From positions 434,001-498,000 of the forward strand of contig NZ_WVVV01000001.1 of assembly GCF_012911015.1 (NCBI RefSeq): a DNA stretch of 64,000 nucleotides. The letters run 5' to 3'. Positions 1 through 10,248 of this stretch are shown piece after piece (the first letter of the stretch is position 1; the number at the start of each line of letters is the position of its first letter). A model generated the notes under the pieces. The model ran no database searches, was not told the DNA's origin, and saw only the letters and a program-made list of their open reading frames with translations. The DNA is from Chelativorans sp. ZYF759 (GTDB lineage Bacteria > Pseudomonadota > Alphaproteobacteria > Rhizobiales > Rhizobiaceae). The position numbers and the translations under genes are program-made.

Positions 1-1224
1 ACCGACTTGATCGGATTCGCCGAATCGCTCGAGGTCGAGAATGCGAGCATCATGCGCAAGCAGGAGCTCATGTTCGCCATCCTCAAGAAACTCTCGATGC
101 AGGACATCGAGATCATCGGGGAAGGCGTGGTCGAAGTCTTGCAGGACGGGTTCGGCTTCCTTCGCTCGGCGAGCGCCAATTATCTGCCGGGGCCGGACGA
201 CATCTACATCTCGCCCTCGCAGATACGCCGATTCTCGCTGAAGACCGGCGATACCGTCGAAGGGCCGATCCGCAGCCCCAAGGATGGCGAGCGCTATTTT
301 GCCCTTCTGAAGGTCAACACGATCAATTTCGACGATCCGGACAAGATCCGGCACAAGATCCATTTCGACAATCTGACGCCGCTCTATCCAGACTCGCGGC
401 TCAAGATGGAGACGGAAAACCCGACCGGCAAGGACCTTTCGGCACGTGTCATCGACCTCGTCGCGCCCCTGGGCAAGGGACAGCGCGGGTTGATCGTGGC
501 GCCGCCCCGCACCGGTAAGACCGTTCTACTGCAGAACATCGCTCATTCTGTCGCGACGAATCACCCGGAAGCCTATCTGATCGTGCTCCTTATCGACGAG
601 CGGCCGGAAGAGGTCACCGACATGCAGCGCTCGGTGAAGGGCGAGGTTGTGTCCTCGACCTTCGACGAACCGGCCGTGCGCCACGTGCAGGTTGCCGAGA
701 TGGTTATCGAGAAGGCCAAGCGCCTGGTCGAGCATGGACGCGACGTGGTGATACTGCTCGATTCCATCACCCGTCTCGGGCGCGCCTACAACACGGTCGT
801 GCCGTCCTCGGGCAAGGTGCTCACCGGTGGTGTCGACGCCAACGCGCTGCAGCGGCCCAAGCGCTTCTTCGGTGCGGCCCGCAACATCGAGGAAGGCGGT
901 TCGCTGACCATCATCGCAACCGCGCTGATCGACACAGGCAGCCGCATGGACGAGGTCATCTTCGAGGAGTTCAAGGGTACGGGCAATTCCGAGATCGTGC
1001 TCGACCGCAAGGTGGCCGACAAGCGCATCTTCCCTTCGATGGACATCCTGAAATCGGGCACCCGCAAGGAAGACCTGCTGGTTCAGCGCCAGGATCTCCA
1101 GAAGATTTTCGTTCTGCGGCGCATCCTGGCCCCCATGGGCACCACGGACGCGATCGAATTCCTCATCGACAAGCTGCGTCAGACGAAGACCAATTCAGAC
1201 TTCTTCGATTCGATGAACACATAG
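1..1224 (+). CDS. rho: Transcription termination factor Rho (5' end cut by window edge)
   Basis: Rho is the hexameric RNA-dependent ATPase that terminates untranslated transcripts. The visible 407 residues match rhizobial Rho along their whole length. They include the cold-shock-like RNA-binding segment (DGFGFLRS), Walker A (APPRTGKT, about visible residue 167), Walker B (VVILLD, about 249) and the C-terminal end FFDSMNT. The open frame runs off the left edge. The TTG at position 7 lies inside the conserved [16 protein letters not shown] stretch and is an internal Leu codon, not a start, so roughly 15 N-terminal residues are missing. The next gene, mnmE, begins 86 bases downstream. Rho followed by mnmE-mnmG-rsmG-parAB is the usual alphaproteobacterial order near the chromosome origin. 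Confidence 0.97.
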   Translation, partial: TDLIGFAESLEVENASIMRKQELMFAILKKLSMQDIEIIGEGVVEVLQDGFGFLRSASANYLPGPDDIYISPSQIRRFSLKTGDTVEGPIRSPKDGERYFALLKVNTINFDDPDKIRHKIHFDNLTPLYPDSRLKMETENPTGKDLSARVIDLVAPLGKGQRGLIVAPPRTGKTVLLQNIAHSVATNHPEAYLIVLLIDERPEEVTDMQRSVKGEVVSSTFDEPAVRHVQVAEMVIEKAKRLVEHGRDVVILLDSITRLGRAYNTVVPSSGKVLTGGVDANALQRPKRFFGAARNIEEGGSLTIIATALIDTGSRMDEVIFEEFKGTGNSEIVLDRKVADKRIFPSMDILKSGTRKEDLLVQRQDLQKIFVLRRILAPMGTTDAIEFLIDKLRQTKTNSDFFDSMNT

Positions 1225-1310
1225 GCCTGAGCCTTCCGATTCGCAGGCGTAATGAATTCGCCTCGATTCGGATGTGAAACGATGTCGGGCTCACCGAGGG
1301 CCCAACAGCC

Positions 1311-2624
1311 ATGACGTCTCGCGACACCATCTTTGCGCTTTCCAGCGGCAGCCTCCCTTCGGGCGTGGCGGTAATCCGCCTGTCGGGTCCGGGGACCGAG
1401 GCCGCCTTGAAAGCGCTGGCGGGATCGCTGCCGCCCCCGCGGCAGCTCGCCCTGAGAACCCTGACCGCTCCCGACGGTGATTTTCTGGACCGTGGCCTCG
1501 TTGTCTGCTTCCCCGGCCCGTTGAGCTTTACCGGTGAGGATTGTGGCGAAGTTCACGTCCACGGCGGACGCGCCGTCGTCGCCGCTATTCTCAAAACCCT
1601 GGTTGACATGCACGGCCTGAGGCCGGCGGAGGCGGGCGAGTTCACCCGACGCGCGTTCCTCCACGGGAAGCTCGATCTCACGCGTGCGGAAGGCCTTGCC
1701 GATCTTATCGAGGCGGAAACGGAAACCGAAAGACGGCTTGCCGCGGCCACCAGCGGCGGCGTGCTCGAGGGCCTCTACTCGCAATGGCGCCGCCAATTGA
1801 TCGAAGCCCGCGCCATGCTCGAGGCCGACCTCGACTTCTCGGACGAATCGGATGTTCCGGGCAGCGTCGCTGACCAGGCTGGGCCACGGATTTCGGCGAT
1901 GCTGCAGGATATTCGCCGGCATATCTCCGGCTTTCGGGCGGCGGAAATGATCCGTGACGGGTATCGCGTCGTGATTCTTGGGGCGCCGAACGCGGGCAAG
2001 TCTTCTCTGCTCAACAAGCTGGCAGGACGGGAGGCGGCGATCGTCACCGACATACCGGGCACGACCCGCGATGTCATTCAGGTTACGCTGGATCTGGGCG
2101 GCTATCGTGTCCATCTGAGCGACACGGCCGGTATCCGGCACAGCGAAGACGCAGTCGAACAACTCGGTGTGGCCAAGGCAAGAGAGCGCGCGGGCCAGGC
2201 CGATCTGCTCCTTCTGCTCAGCGACGGGCTGACACCGATGCCCGAGGTGACCTCCGCGGCGCCTGCCATCTCGGTACGCACAAAGATCGATGCCCGCCCG
2301 CAGATAGGCGGCAGCGCGTTCGACCACGCGATTTCCGTGGTTAACGGGCGAGGTATTGAAGCCCTGGTGGAGGAGATCAGCAAAAGGGCTGCCCTGACGA
2401 TGGATGTCGGCGACCGTGCCGTTCCTACCCGCCAGAGACATGTCGATCTGCTCAACCGCTGTGCCGGCGCACTGGAACGCGCGTTGAGACTCGAATCAGA
2501 TCAGACGGAACTGGTCGCCGAGGAACTGCGGCACGCTGCGGACGCGCTGGGGCGGATCACGGGCGCGATCGATGTGGAGGACGTCCTGAGCTCGATCTTC
2601 TCGAGCTTCTGCATCGGAAAATGA
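1311..2624 (+). CDS. mnmE: tRNA uridine-5-carboxymethylaminomethyl modification GTPase MnmE
   Basis: MnmE (TrmE) works with MnmG to modify U34 in the wobble position of certain tRNAs, using methylene-tetrahydrofolate, glycine or ammonium, and GTP. The 437-residue protein has the N-terminal folate-binding domain ([18 protein letters not shown]), a helical domain, an embedded G domain with G1 GAPNAGKSS (about residue 224), DTAG and TKID, and the C-terminal CIGK motif at the extreme end, whose Cys is essential in the family. Length is normal for Rhizobiales. The ATG lies after GAGGG about ten bases upstream. Its TGA stop supplies the first three bases of a parS-like site. mnmG follows about 70 bases later on the same strand. 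Confidence 0.97.
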   Translation: MTSRDTIFALSSGSLPSGVAVIRLSGPGTEAALKALAGSLPPPRQLALRTLTAPDGDFLDRGLVVCFPGPLSFTGEDCGEVHVHGGRAVVAAILKTLVDMHGLRPAEAGEFTRRAFLHGKLDLTRAEGLADLIEAETETERRLAAATSGGVLEGLYSQWRRQLIEARAMLEADLDFSDESDVPGSVADQAGPRISAMLQDIRRHISGFRAAEMIRDGYRVVILGAPNAGKSSLLNKLAGREAAIVTDIPGTTRDVIQVTLDLGGYRVHLSDTAGIRHSEDAVEQLGVAKARERAGQADLLLLLSDGLTPMPEVTSAAPAISVRTKIDARPQIGGSAFDHAISVVNGRGIEALVEEISKRAALTMDVGDRAVPTRQRHVDLLNRCAGALERALRLESDQTELVAEELRHAADALGRITGAIDVEDVLSSIFSSFCIGK

Positions 2625-2637
2625 TTCACGTGAAACA
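2622..2637. promoter_or_regulatory. parS: parS-like ParB-binding site 1
   Basis: TGATTCACGTGAAACA differs from the widely conserved parS sequence TGTTTCACGTGAAACA at one base (third position). Its first three bases are the mnmE stop codon. It lies about 3.4 kb from parB and 45 bases (centre to centre) from a second site. ParB should nucleate here and spread. The match is seen directly; binding is inferred. Confidence 0.8.
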
Positions 2638-2666
2638 TGGATCAGTGTAGGAGAAGTCGCCAGACC

Positions 2667-2682
2667 GGTTTCACGTGAAACC
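2667..2682. promoter_or_regulatory. parS: parS-like ParB-binding site 2
   Basis: GGTTTCACGTGAAACC is a perfect 16-base palindrome containing the full 14-base parS core GTTTCACGTGAAAC. It ends directly against the first in-frame ATG (2683) of mnmG. No ribosome-binding site fits there, which argues that mnmG starts at the later ATG at 2698. Confidence 0.88.
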
Positions 2683-2697
2683 ATGAGACAAAGAGAA

Positions 2698-4572
2698 ATG
2701 CCTTACAGCTACGACGTCATAGTCATCGGAGGCGGACATGCGGGTTGCGAAGCCGCCTCCGCTGCTGCGCGCATGGGCGCCCGCACCGCCCTGATCACGC
2801 TTTCCGTCGAGACCATCGGGGCCATGTCGTGTAATCCCGCCATTGGCGGGCTCGGCAAGGGCCATCTCGTTCGCGAGATCGACGCCCTCGACGGCCTGAT
2901 GGGCCGCGTGGCGGACGCCGCTGGCATCCAGTTCCGGCTCCTCAATCGCCGGAAAGGACCGGCAGTGCGCGGTCCCCGTACGCAGGCCGATCGAAAGCTC
3001 TACAAGAAGGCCATGCAGGATGCACTTTCCGCCCAAAAGGGGCTGGCTATCCTCGAAGGCGAGGTGTCAGATCTGCGGGTGGTTGGGGGATCGATCGCGG
3101 GCGTTCTTCTTGCCGATGGACGAGAACTTTCGTGCGGGGCCGTCGTGCTGACCACCGGTACGTTTCTCCGGGGTCTCATTCACATCGGCGATCGCACGAT
3201 CGTCGCGGGCCGGATGAACGAACCCGCGAGTACAGGTCTGTCGAGGACGCTCGCCAGCCTCGGACTCGAAATGGGGCGACTGAAGACCGGCACGCCGCCA
3301 CGGCTGGACGGCAGGTCCATCAATTGGGCGTCGCTCGAGATGCAGTCCGCCGACGAGGACCCGAGCCCCTTCTCCCTCCTGACGGATCGCATCACCAACC
3401 CGCAGATCCAGTGCGGTATTACCCGCACCACCGCGGCCACACATGCGGTGATCGAAGAAAATCTCGGCCGCTCCGCCATGTATTCCGGCGCCATAGAGGG
3501 CATAGGCCCACGTTACTGTCCGTCGATCGAGGACAAGATCGTCAGGTTCAAGGATCGTGACAGCCATCAGATCTTTCTCGAACCGGAGGGGCTGGATGAC
3601 GATACTGTTTATCCCAATGGCATATCCACGTCGCTTCCTGAAGATGTCCAGGCCGCATTCATCGCCACCATGCCCGGGCTGGAGCGGGCGCGCATCCTCC
3701 AGCCGGGCTATGCGATCGAATATGATCATGTCGATCCGCGCGAGCTGACGCAGGGACTGGAGGTCAAGCGGCTGCAGGGCCTGTTCCTGGCCGGCCAGAT
3801 CAACGGGACCACGGGCTATGAGGAGGCTGCTGCGCAGGGCCTGATGGCGGGATTGAATGCCGGCCGCCGTGCCGCCGGTATGGATGCGGTCGTGCTCGGG
3901 CGCGCCGATGCCTATATCGGCGTGATGATCGACGACCTCACCACCCGTGGCGTTGCCGAGCCTTATCGGATGTTCACATCAAGGGCCGAGTTCCGGCTGT
4001 CGTTGCGCGCGGATAATGCGGACCTTCGGCTAACCCCGAAAGCTGCGGAGTGGGGCCTTGCGTCCGCCGTAAGATGCGCGGCATTCACCCGACTGGCCGA
4101 TCAACTCCAGGAAGCCCGCGTTCTGGCCGAAGAATACTCGTTGACACCCAGCCAGGCCGCGCGTCACGGCATCATGCTCGCGATGGACGGCAATCGCCGC
4201 ACGGCGTTCCAGCTTTTGTCTGACCCGGCAATGGATGTGGCACGACTTGCGGGAATCTGGCCCGAGTTTTCACGAATCGGCGGACGGACCGCCGAATTGC
4301 TCGAGACGGAGGCACGCTACGCGGTCTATATGGATCGGCAAGCTTCGGATATTGCAGTGCTGCGAAAGGAAGCACAGCTCTCAATCCCGTCAGATTTCGA
4401 ATATGAGGGTATTCCCGGGCTCTCGCGCGAGTTGACGGATAAGCTCCGGCGGGTTCGGCCCGCGTCGATCGCGGTGGCGCAGCGCATAGACGGGATGACC
4501 CCGGCGGCGTTGGCGATCATTATCGCGCGCATTCAGAACGCTGGCTCGCTTTCTCAGCGAGGTGCCGTGTGA
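2698..4572 (+). CDS. mnmG: tRNA uridine-5-carboxymethylaminomethyl modification enzyme MnmG
   Basis: MnmG (GidA) is the FAD- and NADH-dependent partner of MnmE in wobble-uridine modification. The protein opens with the FAD dinucleotide-binding motif [10 protein letters not shown], continues with the conserved [20 protein letters not shown] segment, TGTFLRG, and the C-terminal helical MnmE/tRNA-binding domain ending near [10 protein letters not shown]. From the ATG at 2698 it is 624 residues, typical for the family. I prefer 2698 over the in-frame ATG at 2683 because 2698 is preceded by a purine-rich AAAGAGAA, while 2683 abuts a parS palindrome and has no Shine-Dalgarno sequence. The last bases overlap the GTG start of rsmG (GTGA). 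Confidence 0.96.
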   Translation: MPYSYDVIVIGGGHAGCEAASAAARMGARTALITLSVETIGAMSCNPAIGGLGKGHLVREIDALDGLMGRVADAAGIQFRLLNRRKGPAVRGPRTQADRKLYKKAMQDALSAQKGLAILEGEVSDLRVVGGSIAGVLLADGRELSCGAVVLTTGTFLRGLIHIGDRTIVAGRMNEPASTGLSRTLASLGLEMGRLKTGTPPRLDGRSINWASLEMQSADEDPSPFSLLTDRITNPQIQCGITRTTAATHAVIEENLGRSAMYSGAIEGIGPRYCPSIEDKIVRFKDRDSHQIFLEPEGLDDDTVYPNGISTSLPEDVQAAFIATMPGLERARILQPGYAIEYDHVDPRELTQGLEVKRLQGLFLAGQINGTTGYEEAAAQGLMAGLNAGRRAAGMDAVVLGRADAYIGVMIDDLTTRGVAEPYRMFTSRAEFRLSLRADNADLRLTPKAAEWGLASAVRCAAFTRLADQLQEARVLAEEYSLTPSQAARHGIMLAMDGNRRTAFQLLSDPAMDVARLAGIWPEFSRIGGRTAELLETEARYAVYMDRQASDIAVLRKEAQLSIPSDFEYEGIPGLSRELTDKLRRVRPASIAVAQRIDGMTPAALAIIIARIQNAGSLSQRGAV

Positions 4573-5198
4573 AATCGGACATGACGGGGCTTCACGCGCT
4601 GGTCGGCCCCGTTTCACGTGAAACAGAATCCAGACTCATCCGCTACGGCGAGTTGCTGGAGCGATGGACGCGCTCGTCGAACCTGATCGCACCCTCCACG
4701 ATCGAGGATCTCTGGAACCGGCATATACTCGACAGTGCACAGCTCGTCGCCATCAAGCCGGACGCGAGGCGCTGGCTTGATTTGGGCTCAGGGGGCGGAC
4801 TGCCAGGACTCGTAATTGCCATCCTTCTGGCCGACCAAGCCCATGCCCATGTCGACCTCGTCGAAAGCAACTCGAAAAAGGCGGCTTTTCTCACCACTAC
4901 TGCCGCGGAACTCGATCTGCCGGTCGCGGTCCACCGTATGCGCATCGAGGAGGCGCCAGCCCACGTCCATGGGCCCGAAATCGTCACCGCCCGCGCCCTG
5001 ACCGCCCTGACCGCGCTTCTCGGGCTCTCCCGGCCCTGGCTTGATCAAGGCGCTGTCGGTCTCTTTCACAAAGGCAGAGACTTCGTTGGAGAACTTGCCA
5101 AAAGCCGTGACGCGTGGGCATTTCAGCTGATAGAACATCAAAGTGCAGTCGATCGGGATTCGCGGATTCTGGAAATTTTCGAGCTGCGACCCAGGTGA
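4569..5198 (+). CDS. rsmG: 16S rRNA (guanine-527-N7)-methyltransferase RsmG
   Basis: RsmG (GidB) methylates G527 of 16S rRNA with S-adenosylmethionine. The 209-residue protein has the Rossmann-type SAM motif [12 protein letters not shown] (about residue 70) and the acidic SAM-ribose motif [11 protein letters not shown]. Near the N-terminus, VSRET is encoded by an in-gene parS site, a situation known from other bacterial gidB genes. The start is the GTG overlapping the mnmG stop; an ATG at 4581 is an alternative. The gene sits in the mnmG-rsmG-parA-parB series and parA follows about 47 bases later. Confidence 0.96.
   Translation: MKSDMTGLHALVGPVSRETESRLIRYGELLERWTRSSNLIAPSTIEDLWNRHILDSAQLVAIKPDARRWLDLGSGGGLPGLVIAILLADQAHAHVDLVESNSKKAAFLTTTAAELDLPVAVHRMRIEEAPAHVHGPEIVTARALTALTALLGLSRPWLDQGAVGLFHKGRDFVGELAKSRDAWAFQLIEHQSAVDRDSRILEIFELRPR
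4610..4625. promoter_or_regulatory. parS: parS site 3, inside rsmG
   Basis: CGTTTCACGTGAAACA differs from TGTTTCACGTGAAACA at one end base and contains the complete 14-base core. It is read as Val-Ser-Arg-Glu-Thr in the rsmG frame. It lies about 1.4 kb upstream of parB and 1.94 kb from site 2. Confidence 0.88.
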
Positions 5199-5245
5199 AC
5201 AACCAGGCTGATGCGATGCAGGAAACACTCCGAAGAGTACCCGAC

Positions 5246-6037
5246 ATGACAGGCGCGCCCCGGATCATCACCGTTGCCAACCAGAAGGGCGGCGTCGGCA
5301 AGACCACCACCGCCATCAATCTTGCGACCGCGCTCGCGGCGATCGGCGAAAAAGTCCTGATCATCGATCTTGACCCGCAGGGCAATGCGAGCACCGGCCT
5401 GGGTATCGACCGTCACGCGCGCGAGACATCCTCCTACGACCTTCTGACCGGCGCGGCCGGCCTGGAGGCTGCAGCCGTCAAGACTGCCGTTCCGGGCCTG
5501 TCCATCGTCCCTTCCACGCTCGATCTCCTCGGTCTCGAGATGGAGATTGCCTCCGCGCCGGATCGCGTGCTGCGGCTGCGCAAGTCGCTGGGCGGTGACG
5601 AGGGCGCCCAATATGGATATGTTCTGATCGATTGCCCGCCATCGCTCAACCTGCTCACCCTCAATGCCATGGCCGCGGCGGATTCGGTCCTGGTGCCGCT
5701 TCAGTGCGAGTTCTTCGCGCTCGAAGGTCTCAGCCAGCTTCTCCAGACGGTCGAGCAGATACGGGCAACGATCAATCCCGAGCTGACCATCCAGGGTATC
5801 GTGCTGACGATGTTCGACGGCCGCAACAATCTGGCCAACCAGGTCGTGGAGGATGTTCGCGCCCATATGGGCGAGGCGGTCTACGAGACCGTCATCCCCC
5901 GCAACGTCCGTGTTTCGGAGGCGCCTTCCTACGGCAAGCCGGCGATTCTCTATGATCTAAAATGCAGCGGCAGCCAGGCCTACCTCCAGCTTGCCTCTGA
6001 AGTGATTCGGCGCGAGCGTCGGCTGCGCGCGGCCTGA
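5246..6037 (+). CDS. parA: Chromosome-partitioning ATPase ParA
   Basis: ParA is the DNA-binding ATPase whose nucleoid gradient moves ParB-parS complexes and so segregates origins. The protein starts MTGAPRIITVANQ and has the deviant Walker A KGGVGKTTT (about residue 14), the DLDPQGNAS switch segment and the LIDCPPSLNLLTLNA Walker B region, giving 263 residues as in rhizobial ParA. I chose ATG 5246 because GAAGAG lies eight bases upstream and the product aligns with the family N-terminus. ATG 5216 (ten more residues) is possible. parB follows 32 bases after the stop. Confidence 0.96.
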   Translation: MTGAPRIITVANQKGGVGKTTTAINLATALAAIGEKVLIIDLDPQGNASTGLGIDRHARETSSYDLLTGAAGLEAAAVKTAVPGLSIVPSTLDLLGLEMEIASAPDRVLRLRKSLGGDEGAQYGYVLIDCPPSLNLLTLNAMAAADSVLVPLQCEFFALEGLSQLLQTVEQIRATINPELTIQGIVLTMFDGRNNLANQVVEDVRAHMGEAVYETVIPRNVRVSEAPSYGKPAILYDLKCSGSQAYLQLASEVIRRERRLRAA

Positions 6038-6069
6038 TTCGCCAGATCGGCGCCGTACAAGGAGTGAGT

Positions 6070-6954
6070 ATGAACCAGGATCCATCCCGCAAGCGTCTGG
6101 GGCGCGGTTTGGCCGCGTTGATCGGTGAAATGGACAAGCCCGTCGAGCAGGCCAAAGAGCCGGCAGTCGGTGCCGACGGTCGTCTTCCCGTGGAGCTGAT
6201 CGATCCCAATCCGCGCAATCCCCGCCGCGCCTTCGCCGAAGAAGATCTGACCGATCTCACCCAATCGATCCGAGAGCACGGTATCGTCCAACCCGTGGTG
6301 GTTCGCCCGTCCAGCAAGGGCGATGGCCGGCATGAGATCATCGCCGGTGAGCGGCGCTGGCGTGCGGCCCAACGCGCCGGTCTGGCGGAAGTCCCGGTCA
6401 TCATCCGCGACGTCAGCGATCGGGTCGCTCTTGAGCTTGCAATCGTGGAGAATGTCCAGCGCGCGGACCTCAATCCGATCGAGGAAGCCGCTGGCTATCA
6501 GCAGCTCATCGACGAGCACAGCTATACGCAATCCGATCTCGGCCAAGTTATCGGCAAGAGCCGTAGCCATGTGGCCAATACGCTTCGGCTGTTGAAGCTT
6601 CCGGACGGCATCAAGGACATGCTTGTCGACGGCGCGCTCTCGGCCGGCCATGCCCGCGCGCTGGTCACCGCCAAGGATCCCACGTCGCTTGCCCAGCGGA
6701 TCGTTGACGGCAGTCTTTCGGTGCGACAGGCCGAGGCCCTGGCTCAGCAGCCGGATACCGGTGAGCGAAGCGGCGGCGCTGCCTCGCCGCGACCCGACAA
6801 GGATGCCGATACGCTGGCGCTCGAGAAGATGCTGTCCGATGCGACCGGCGTCCACGTGGCAATCAACCACAAGAGCCGCGGCGGCGAGATCAGGATTGCC
6901 TATAAATCGCTGGAGCAGCTCGATGAGCTCTGTCGCCGGCTACAACGCGGCTGA
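6070..6954 (+). CDS. parB: Chromosome-partitioning CTPase/parS-binding protein ParB
   Basis: ParB binds parS, uses CTP to clamp onto and slide along DNA, and is driven by ParA. The 294-residue protein has the N-terminal ParA-stimulating segment RKRLGRGLAALIG, the CTP-binding box GERRWRAAQRAG (about residue 94), ENVQRADLNPIEEA, a parS-reading helix-turn-helix (YTQSDLGQVIGKSRSHVANT), and a C-terminal dimerisation domain. The ATG at 6070 has AAGGAG five bases upstream; a GTG at 6064 lies within that site and is unlikely to be used. In many relatives holA and lptE follow parB. Here glmM follows, so the neighbourhood is rearranged. Confidence 0.96.
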   Translation: MNQDPSRKRLGRGLAALIGEMDKPVEQAKEPAVGADGRLPVELIDPNPRNPRRAFAEEDLTDLTQSIREHGIVQPVVVRPSSKGDGRHEIIAGERRWRAAQRAGLAEVPVIIRDVSDRVALELAIVENVQRADLNPIEEAAGYQQLIDEHSYTQSDLGQVIGKSRSHVANTLRLLKLPDGIKDMLVDGALSAGHARALVTAKDPTSLAQRIVDGSLSVRQAEALAQQPDTGERSGGAASPRPDKDADTLALEKMLSDATGVHVAINHKSRGGEIRIAYKSLEQLDELCRRLQRG

Positions 6955-7121
6955 CGCTGCGCTGGCAAGCGGGAAGAAGCTTCTGTAAACCATAATCCAA
7001 ACCGTGAGCCCGCCGGAGACCGGCTGTAACGGCTTTTTGCCGGTATTTGAGTCTAATACTCGGGTTCATGAGCGACAGAGGATGCGGACAGACACCGCCC
7101 GCCCGCCTTGGGGATGATGAC

Positions 7122-8474
7122 ATGACACGACGCTATTTCGGCACCGATGGCATTCGGGGCCAAGCCAACGCTTTCCCGATGACCGCCGACATCGCCATGA
7201 AGGTCGGCATGGCCGCCGGCATGTCCTTTCAGCGTGGCAGCCACCGCCACCGGGTCGTTCTCGGCAAGGATACGCGGCTTTCGGGCTATATGATCGAAAA
7301 TGCGATGGTGGCCGGGTTCTGCGCCTCGGGCATGGACGTGTTCCTGCTGGGGCCGATCCCCACGCCGGCCGTGGCCATGCTCGTGCGCTCGTTGCGGGCC
7401 GATATCGGCGTCATGATCTCGGCCTCGCATAACCCGTTTTACGATAATGGAATCAAGCTCTTCGGTCCTGATGGCTACAAGCTTTCGGATCAGATCGAGC
7501 GGCGCATCGAGGCCATCATCGATGGCGGGGTGGACATCAAGCTGGCGGATTCGTCCTCGCTCGGGCGCGCCAAGCGTGTTGATGGCGTGCATGACCGCTA
7601 CATCGAATTCGCCAAGCGCACCTTGCCGCGCGCCCTGTCATTCTCCGGCCTGCGCATTGTGATCGATTGCGCCAATGGCGCCGCCTACAAGGTCGCGCCG
7701 GCCGCCCTATGGGAGCTTGGCGCCGAGGTCATCACCATCGGCGACGAACCCAACGGCCTCAACATCAACGATGGCTGCGGATCGACCAATGTCGACGCCC
7801 TCAAGCGCAAGGTGCTGGAGGTGCGCGCCGACATCGGCATCGCGCTCGATGGCGACGCCGATCGCGTGGTGCTGGTCGATGAAAAGGGCCGTACGATCGA
7901 CGGCGACCAGGTGATGGCGGTGATCGGCGAAGCCTGGCATCGCGCCGGCCGCCTTGCCGGAGACGGCATCGTGGCCACCGTGATGTCCAATCTCGGGCTG
8001 GAACGCTTCATCAAGGGGCTGGGCCTGGAGCTTCATCGCACCAAGGTCGGCGACCGATACGTGGTGGAGCACATGCGCGCCCACGGGCTCAATGTCGGCG
8101 GCGAGCAGTCGGGCCATGTCGTCCTGTCGGACTACTCGACCACGGGCGACGGCCTGGTCTCGGCGCTGCAGGTACTCGCCTGCATCAAGCGCGCCAACCG
8201 CCCGGCAAGCGAGGTCTTGAGCTGCTTCGAAGCCGTGCCCCAGCTGCTGCGCAACGTGAAGTTCACGGGCCCCTCCCCGCTGGAAGACCAGCACGTCAAG
8301 CAGGCGATAGAGGATGCCAAATCCATGCTTGGCCACTCGGGACGACTGGTCATCCGTCCGTCCGGCACGGAGCCGCTGATCCGTGTGATGGCCGAAGCCG
8401 ACGATGAGGCGACCGTGAAGAAGGTGGTCGACGGCATCGTGACGGTGATCTCGAACGCGCGCACGGCTGCCTGA
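7122..8474 (+). CDS. glmM: Phosphoglucosamine mutase GlmM
   Basis: GlmM interconverts glucosamine-6-phosphate and glucosamine-1-phosphate on the way to UDP-GlcNAc for peptidoglycan and lipid A. The 450-residue protein begins [13 protein letters not shown] and has the phosphoserine active-site loop [12 protein letters not shown] (about residue 100), the metal-binding DGDADRV, and the C-terminal phosphate-binding [10 protein letters not shown]. The ATG at 7122 gives the family-standard N-terminus and follows GGGGATGATG. The frame is open farther upstream, but that part is not conserved. It converges on serA across a strong terminator hairpin. Confidence 0.97.
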   Translation: MTRRYFGTDGIRGQANAFPMTADIAMKVGMAAGMSFQRGSHRHRVVLGKDTRLSGYMIENAMVAGFCASGMDVFLLGPIPTPAVAMLVRSLRADIGVMISASHNPFYDNGIKLFGPDGYKLSDQIERRIEAIIDGGVDIKLADSSSLGRAKRVDGVHDRYIEFAKRTLPRALSFSGLRIVIDCANGAAYKVAPAALWELGAEVITIGDEPNGLNINDGCGSTNVDALKRKVLEVRADIGIALDGDADRVVLVDEKGRTIDGDQVMAVIGEAWHRAGRLAGDGIVATVMSNLGLERFIKGLGLELHRTKVGDRYVVEHMRAHGLNVGGEQSGHVVLSDYSTTGDGLVSALQVLACIKRANRPASEVLSCFEAVPQLLRNVKFTGPSPLEDQHVKQAIEDAKSMLGHSGRLVIRPSGTEPLIRVMAEADDEATVKKVVDGIVTVISNARTAA

Positions 8475-8504
8475 TCGCGGCTTTACCTGGATACGAACGA
8501 AAAC

Positions 8505-8528
8505 GGCCGGTCAGCGAACTGACCGGCC
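8505..8528. terminator. Bidirectional terminator between glmM and serA
   Basis: A perfect 10-base-pair stem GGCCGGTCAG/CTGACCGGCC with a CGAA tetraloop sits between the two convergent stops. On the minus strand it is followed by GTTTTCG, so it fits best as the serA terminator. On the plus strand there is no clear U-run. Confidence 0.85.
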
Positions 8529-8560
8529 GCATCGTGTTCTGCAGCTAGCGAAATCGGTCC

Positions 8561-10156
8561 TCAGTTCCCGATGTCGAAACGCAGCGGCTTGGCCGAGTCG
8601 ATCTTCGGATTGGCACGCAGCTCCTCGAGCACATCGGGGGGGAACGGCGCATCGAGATACAGCAAGGCAATCGCATCGCCGCCGGGCCGATTGCGGCCAA
8701 GCTGGAAATTCGCGATGTTGACGTCGTTCTTGCCGCAGATGCTGCCGAGCAGGCCGATGATGCCGGGCGCATCGGGATTGGTGGTGTAAAGCATGTGCTC
8801 ACCCACTTCCGCATCCAGATTGATGCCCTTGATCTGGATGAAGCGCGGTTTGCCGTCCGAAAAGCAGGTGCCTGCAATCGTCCGGGTGCGGTTGGCAGTC
8901 TTCACCGTCAGCCGGATATACCCGTCGAAGACGCCGGACTTGTCCCGCTTGACCTCCGAGAGGATGATGCCGCGTTCCTTGGCCATGATCGGGGCCGACA
9001 CCATGTTGACATCCGCCACCTGAGGCCGGATCAGCCCGGCAAGCGTGGCGCTAACCAGCGCGCGCGTATTCATGGCCGCCGTCGCGCCGTCGAAGAGGAT
9101 CTCGACCTCCTGCATGGCTTCTTCGGTGACCTGGCCCACAAAGGTGCCGAGAACTTCGGCCAGCTTGATGAAGGGCTTGAGACGGGGCGCTTCTTCCGCC
9201 GTGATGGACGGCATGTTGATGGCGTTGCTGACCGCGCCTTTCACCAGATAATCCGACATCTGTTCGGCGATCTGAATGGCGACGTTCTCCTGCGCCTCGG
9301 AGGTCGAAGCGCCCAGATGCGGCGTGCAAACCACGTTGGGCATGTCGAAGAGTTCGTTCTCGGTCGCCGGCTCCACCTCGAAGACGTCGATGCCAGCACC
9401 GGCCACCTTGCCGGACTTCAGCCCCGCAACCAGTGCCTTCTCGTCAATCAGCCCGCCCCGCGCGCAATTGATGATGCGCACGCCGTCCTTCATGGTGGCG
9501 ATCGCTTCGGCACTGATGATGTTGCGCGTGCGGTCGGTCAGCGGCGTGTGGAGAGAGATGAAATCCGCGCGGGCGAAGAGTTCCTCCAGCTCGACTTTCT
9601 CGACGCCCAACTCAGAGGCGCGCGCTTCCGAGAGGAAAGGATCGAAGGCCACGACATGCATCTTGAGGCCGACGCCGCGCATGGCAACGATCGATCCGAT
9701 ATTGCCGCAACCGATCACCCCGAGCGTCTTGCCGGTGATCTCGACGCCCATGAAGCGGTTCTTCTCCCATTTTCCGGCATGGGTAGAGGCGTTGGCCTCC
9801 GGGATCTGGCGCGCAACCGCAAACATCAGAGCCACCGCATGTTCGGCGGTCGTGATCGAATTGCCGAAGGGCGTGTTCATCACGATGATACCGCGGCGCG
9901 AGGCGGCCGGAATGTCGACATTGTCGACGCCGATACCGGCGCGACCGACGACCTTGAGATTGTCGGCGGCGGCAATCAGCTTCTCGGTGACCTTGGTCGC
10001 CGAGCGGATGGCAAGACCGTCATACTGGCCGATGGCGGCCAGGAGAGCCTCCTTGTCCTTGCCGAGTTCGGGCAGATAATCGACCTCGACGCCACGATCC
10101 TTGAAAATCTGGACGGCGGTGGGCGAAAGCTTGTCGGAAACGAGTACGCGGGGCAT
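8561..10156 (-). CDS. serA: D-3-phosphoglycerate dehydrogenase SerA
   Basis: SerA oxidises 3-phosphoglycerate to 3-phosphohydroxypyruvate with NAD, the first step of serine synthesis. The 531-residue protein is the long type. It has the substrate/NAD catalytic core with GVIGCGNIGS, the catalytic INCARGG arginine region, EVEP, and the catalytic His in CTPHLGASTSEAQ, then an intervening ASB-type domain, and a C-terminal ACT domain (HMLYTTNPDAPGIIGLLG) that usually mediates allosteric serine sensing. serC lies upstream on the same strand with a 92-base gap, so the two are likely co-transcribed. Confidence 0.97.
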   Translation of the reverse strand: MPRVLVSDKLSPTAVQIFKDRGVEVDYLPELGKDKEALLAAIGQYDGLAIRSATKVTEKLIAAADNLKVVGRAGIGVDNVDIPAASRRGIIVMNTPFGNSITTAEHAVALMFAVARQIPEANASTHAGKWEKNRFMGVEITGKTLGVIGCGNIGSIVAMRGVGLKMHVVAFDPFLSEARASELGVEKVELEELFARADFISLHTPLTDRTRNIISAEAIATMKDGVRIINCARGGLIDEKALVAGLKSGKVAGAGIDVFEVEPATENELFDMPNVVCTPHLGASTSEAQENVAIQIAEQMSDYLVKGAVSNAINMPSITAEEAPRLKPFIKLAEVLGTFVGQVTEEAMQEVEILFDGATAAMNTRALVSATLAGLIRPQVADVNMVSAPIMAKERGIILSEVKRDKSGVFDGYIRLTVKTANRTRTIAGTCFSDGKPRFIQIKGINLDAEVGEHMLYTTNPDAPGIIGLLGSICGKNDVNIANFQLGRNRPGGDAIALLYLDAPFPPDVLEELRANPKIDSAKPLRFDIGN

Positions 10157-10248
10157 GGTGATCCCTCGATTGAATGTGAGATTGGATGGTTCGATTCGGG
10201 TCCGGACCGAACCCGACCGGAAGTGGCCGGCCGGGGTCGCGGAAATCG

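Noticed and set aside
1245-1263. AGGCG/CGCCT hairpin after rho as a terminator
   Set aside because: Only five pairs, a long loop and no U-run.
6841-6880. CACGTG core inside parB considered as a fourth parS
   Set aside because: The flanks (GTC and GCA) do not match TTTCACGTGAAA; only the six-base core is shared.
10188-10213. GGTTCG...CGAACC pairing in the serC-serA gap, reminiscent of a tRNA T-arm
   Set aside because: No acceptor, D or anticodon arm can be built around it; it is at most an intergenic hairpin.
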